Under the pieces are notes generated by a model. The model saw nothing but the letters and a program-made list of their open reading frames with translations, was not told the DNA's origin and ran no database searches. The position numbers and the translations under genes were made by a program. Below, piece by piece: positions 62,444 through 64,000 of a stretch of 64,000 nucleotides of DNA. The stretch lies in the NCBI RefSeq assembly GCF_900112135.1, contig NZ_FOLC01000012.1:1-64000 (forward strand). Direction: 5' to 3'. The DNA comes from Collimonas sp. OK412. GTDB taxonomy: Bacteria; Pseudomonadota; Gammaproteobacteria; Burkholderiales; Burkholderiaceae_D. Position 1 is the first letter of the stretch; the number at the start of each line of letters is the position of its first letter.

Positions 62444-62803
62444 TTATTTCACAGCGGTCACGACATAGCCTGCGTCCTGCTTGGCGAAGTCGATGGACAC
62501 CTTCTTGTCGACGGCGAGCCGGTCGAAGAACGTCTTGTCCTTCACAACGAAGGTCATTGTCATGGCCGGCCAGTTCAAACTTTTGACGGGTCCGTGGGCC
62601 AGCGTCACAGTGCCTTTGGCGGTGTCGACGGCCTTCACCACGCCGGTGGCCTTGTGAGTGGCAGTCTTCGCCATGGCGCCGGAATTCATGCTGTCCATCG
62701 GCATGTCCTTCATGTCCATGTTTTTCATGTTGCCAGCCTGCGCGAAGACCGCTCCGGATGCGGACAGCGCCAGGACCAGGGACAGGGTTGCGATCGATTT
62801 CAT
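62444..62803 (-). CDS. cusF: CusF-type periplasmic copper/silver-binding protein
   Basis: 119 residues with a signal peptide (MKSIATLSLVLALSASGAVFAQAG), a Met-rich linker (MKNMDMKDMPMDSMNSGAM) and a small beta-barrel. Metal-site residues are visible in HGPVKSLNWPAMTMTF: His, Trp (cation-pi partner) and the Met-x-Met pair of CusF. It hands Cu(I)/Ag(I) to the CusCBA efflux pump. ATG at 62803 has AAGGAA upstream. cusA ends 195 bases before it on the same strand. Confidence 0.92.
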   Translation of the reverse strand: MKSIATLSLVLALSASGAVFAQAGNMKNMDMKDMPMDSMNSGAMAKTATHKATGVVKAVDTAKGTVTLAHGPVKSLNWPAMTMTFVVKDKTFFDRLAVDKKVSIDFAKQDAGYVVTAVK

Positions 62804-62956
62804 GCTTGTTTCCTTTTCAAGTTGAGAGAATGATTTGAATTTGAAACAGATTGCGCCCATCCGTTTGCCAGACATTGGAGGGATGGGCGCCGCGCCTGCT
62901 TGCACACGCGTTTGCTGCGACTTCCTTGTGCTTCAATGGCGATTGCGATCTATGTC

Positions 62957-63012
62957 CTCGCCGGCCGCGCCTAGCCGGCCGCACCTAGCCGGCCGCACCT
63001 AGCCGGCCGCGC
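62957..63012. repeat. 14-bp tandem repeat over the cusA stop codon
   Basis: Four consecutive 14-base units at 62957, 62971, 62985 and 62999; the middle two are identical (CTAGCCGGCCGCAC on the plus strand) and the outer ones differ at one or two bases. The unit starting at 62999 contains the cusA stop codon (TAG on the minus strand), and units at 62971 and 62985 repeat it. Confidence 0.85.
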
Positions 63013-64000
63013 GCACCTGGCGTCGGCGCAGCAGCAGGTACACCGCCGGCACCACAAACATCGACAGCAGCGGCGCCGTGATCATGCCGCCGACCATCGG
63101 CGCCGCAATGCGCTGCATGACTTCCGATCCGGTGCCGGCGCCAAGCATGATCGGCACCAGGCCGGCGATAATCACCGCCACCGTCATCGCCTTCGGACGC
63201 ACCCGCAGCACCGCGCCTTCGCGGATCGCGTCGAGCAGGTCGGCTTCGCTGTGCTTGCCGGCAGCCAGCCGTTCTTCCCAGGCATGCTTGAGATAGAGCA
63301 GCATGATCACGCCGAACTCCGCCGATACGCCCGCTAGCGCAATGAAACCGACGCCGCCGGCGACCGACAGGTGGTAATCGAGCAGCCACAGCAGCCAGAT
63401 GCCTCCGGCCAGCGCAAACGGCAGCGTGCCCATGATCAATGCCGCCTCGTCGAAACGCTTGAAGGTCAGGTAAAGCAGGACGAAGATGATCAGCAAGGTG
63501 GCCGGCACCACGATCTTGAGCTTGGCGGTGGCGCGTTCCAGATACTCGAACTGCCCTGACCAGGCAATCGAATAACCCGCCGGCAATTTGACTTCCTTCG
63601 CCACGGCTTGCTGCATGTCGTGCACGGCCGAGCTCAGGTCGCGATCGCGGATATCGACATAGACCCAGCCCGACAGGCGCGCGTTTTCGCTCTTCAGCAT
63701 CGGCGGGCCGTCGTTGATGCGGATCGCGGCGACATCGCCCAGCCGGATCTGGGCGCCGCGCTCGGTCAGCACCGGCAACTGGCGCAGCTTCTCGACCGAG
63801 TCGCGTACTTCGCGCGGGTAACGCACATTGATCGGGAAGCGCTGCAATCCCTCGACAGTTTCGCCAATGTTGTCGCCGCCGATGGCGGCCGACACCACGC
63901 TTTGCACGTCTGAGATATTCAAGCCGTAGCGGGCCGCCGCATCGCGGTCGATACGCACATCGATATAGCGGCCGCCATTCAAGCGCTCGGCCAAGGCCGA
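62999..64000 (-). CDS. cusA: CusA heavy-metal efflux RND pump, C-terminal part (cut by window edge)
   Basis: The last 333 or so residues of an inner-membrane RND pump of the CusA/CzcA type. Seen: [24 protein letters not shown] (porter domain), [22 protein letters not shown] (typical of Cu/Ag pumps), and then six membrane segments beginning [17 protein letters not shown] and ending [23 protein letters not shown]. The N-terminal half is outside the window. cusF follows, so this is a Cu(I)/Ag(I) efflux operon read leftward. The C terminus ends in QVRAAG at the tandem repeat. Confidence 0.95.
   Translation of the reverse strand, partial: SALAERLNGGRYIDVRIDRDAAARYGLNISDVQSVVSAAIGGDNIGETVEGLQRFPINVRYPREVRDSVEKLRQLPVLTERGAQIRLGDVAAIRINDGPPMLKSENARLSGWVYVDIRDRDLSSAVHDMQQAVAKEVKLPAGYSIAWSGQFEYLERATAKLKIVVPATLLIIFVLLYLTFKRFDEAALIMGTLPFALAGGIWLLWLLDYHLSVAGGVGFIALAGVSAEFGVIMLLYLKHAWEERLAAGKHSEADLLDAIREGAVLRVRPKAMTVAVIIAGLVPIMLGAGTGSEVMQRIAAPMVGGMITAPLLSMFVVPAVYLLLRRRQVRAAG

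Overview
This is GC-rich DNA with dense, short-spaced genes, ATGA start/stop overlaps and a gene content typical of Betaproteobacteria, order Burkholderiales. DUF4148 and DUF2145 proteins, a split PqiA-PqiA-PqiB-PqiC set, a TRAP sugar-acid operon and cyanase all fit. A soil member of the Oxalobacteraceae (Collimonas-, Janthinobacterium- or Herbaspirillum-like) is my best guess, but that is inference from gene style and not from a marker gene. I saw no rRNA, tRNA, CRISPR array or replication origin.

Layout. Bases 1-3400 hold the tail of an IS1182-type transposase, facing terminators, the tail-specific protease prc and a di-Mop molybdate-binding protein. Bases 3532-22232 hold the dominant feature: one 5624-residue, five-module non-ribosomal peptide synthetase (NRPS) with a divergent MFS exporter. 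Its domain order is C-A-T, E/C-A-T, E/C-A-T, C-A-T, C-A-T-TE. The specificity codes read Leu, Thr, hydrophobic, Ser, hydrophobic, and two dual E/C domains predict D-configuration at residues 1 and 2. The leading C domain makes an N-acylated (lipo)pentapeptide likely. Bases 22427-29323 continue with degradative enzymes: a kumamolisin-like sedolisin, an S10 carboxypeptidase, a Tat-exported phospholipase C, and two small exported or anchored proteins of unknown role. NRPS product plus proteases plus phospholipase suggests a region for attacking other organisms.

Bases 29444-36480 hold a GlxA-type regulator beside a dehydrogenase, then an SMP-30 lactonase joined to a complete DctP-DctQ-DctM TRAP transporter, and a dienelactone hydrolase. 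Bases 36589-43266 hold a large S9 peptidase, a ParD-like protein translationally coupled to a second-type methionine aminopeptidase behind a perfect palindrome, and a sigma factor / small membrane protein / ferredoxin / MFS cassette interrupted by REP-like hairpins. Bases 43372-48055 hold an orphan ParB-like protein, an amino-acid-type binding protein, a 3-hydroxyisobutyrate-dehydrogenase-like enzyme with a LysR regulator, DUF4148 and DoxX proteins.

Bases 48084-53847 are one leftward run: a DUF3313 lipoprotein, PqiA1-PqiA2-PqiB-PqiC (envelope lipid transport) and a DUF2145 pair. Bases 54320-62285 hold regulators and stress or detoxification genes: TetR, AraC with a divergent SDR and ABM monooxygenase, two metallo-beta-lactamase-fold enzymes, cyanase, a DJ-1/PfpI protein, DUF1801 and an ArsR-SRPBCC pair. 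The window ends inside a copper/silver efflux operon (cusF and the 3' part of cusA).

Between genes there are several unexplained symmetric elements: a nested TGTCCA repeat, a 146-bp imperfect inverted repeat, a REP pair bounded by 13-bp inverted repeats, a perfect 36-bp palindrome between convergent genes, and a 14-bp tandem repeat that multiplies the cusA stop codon.
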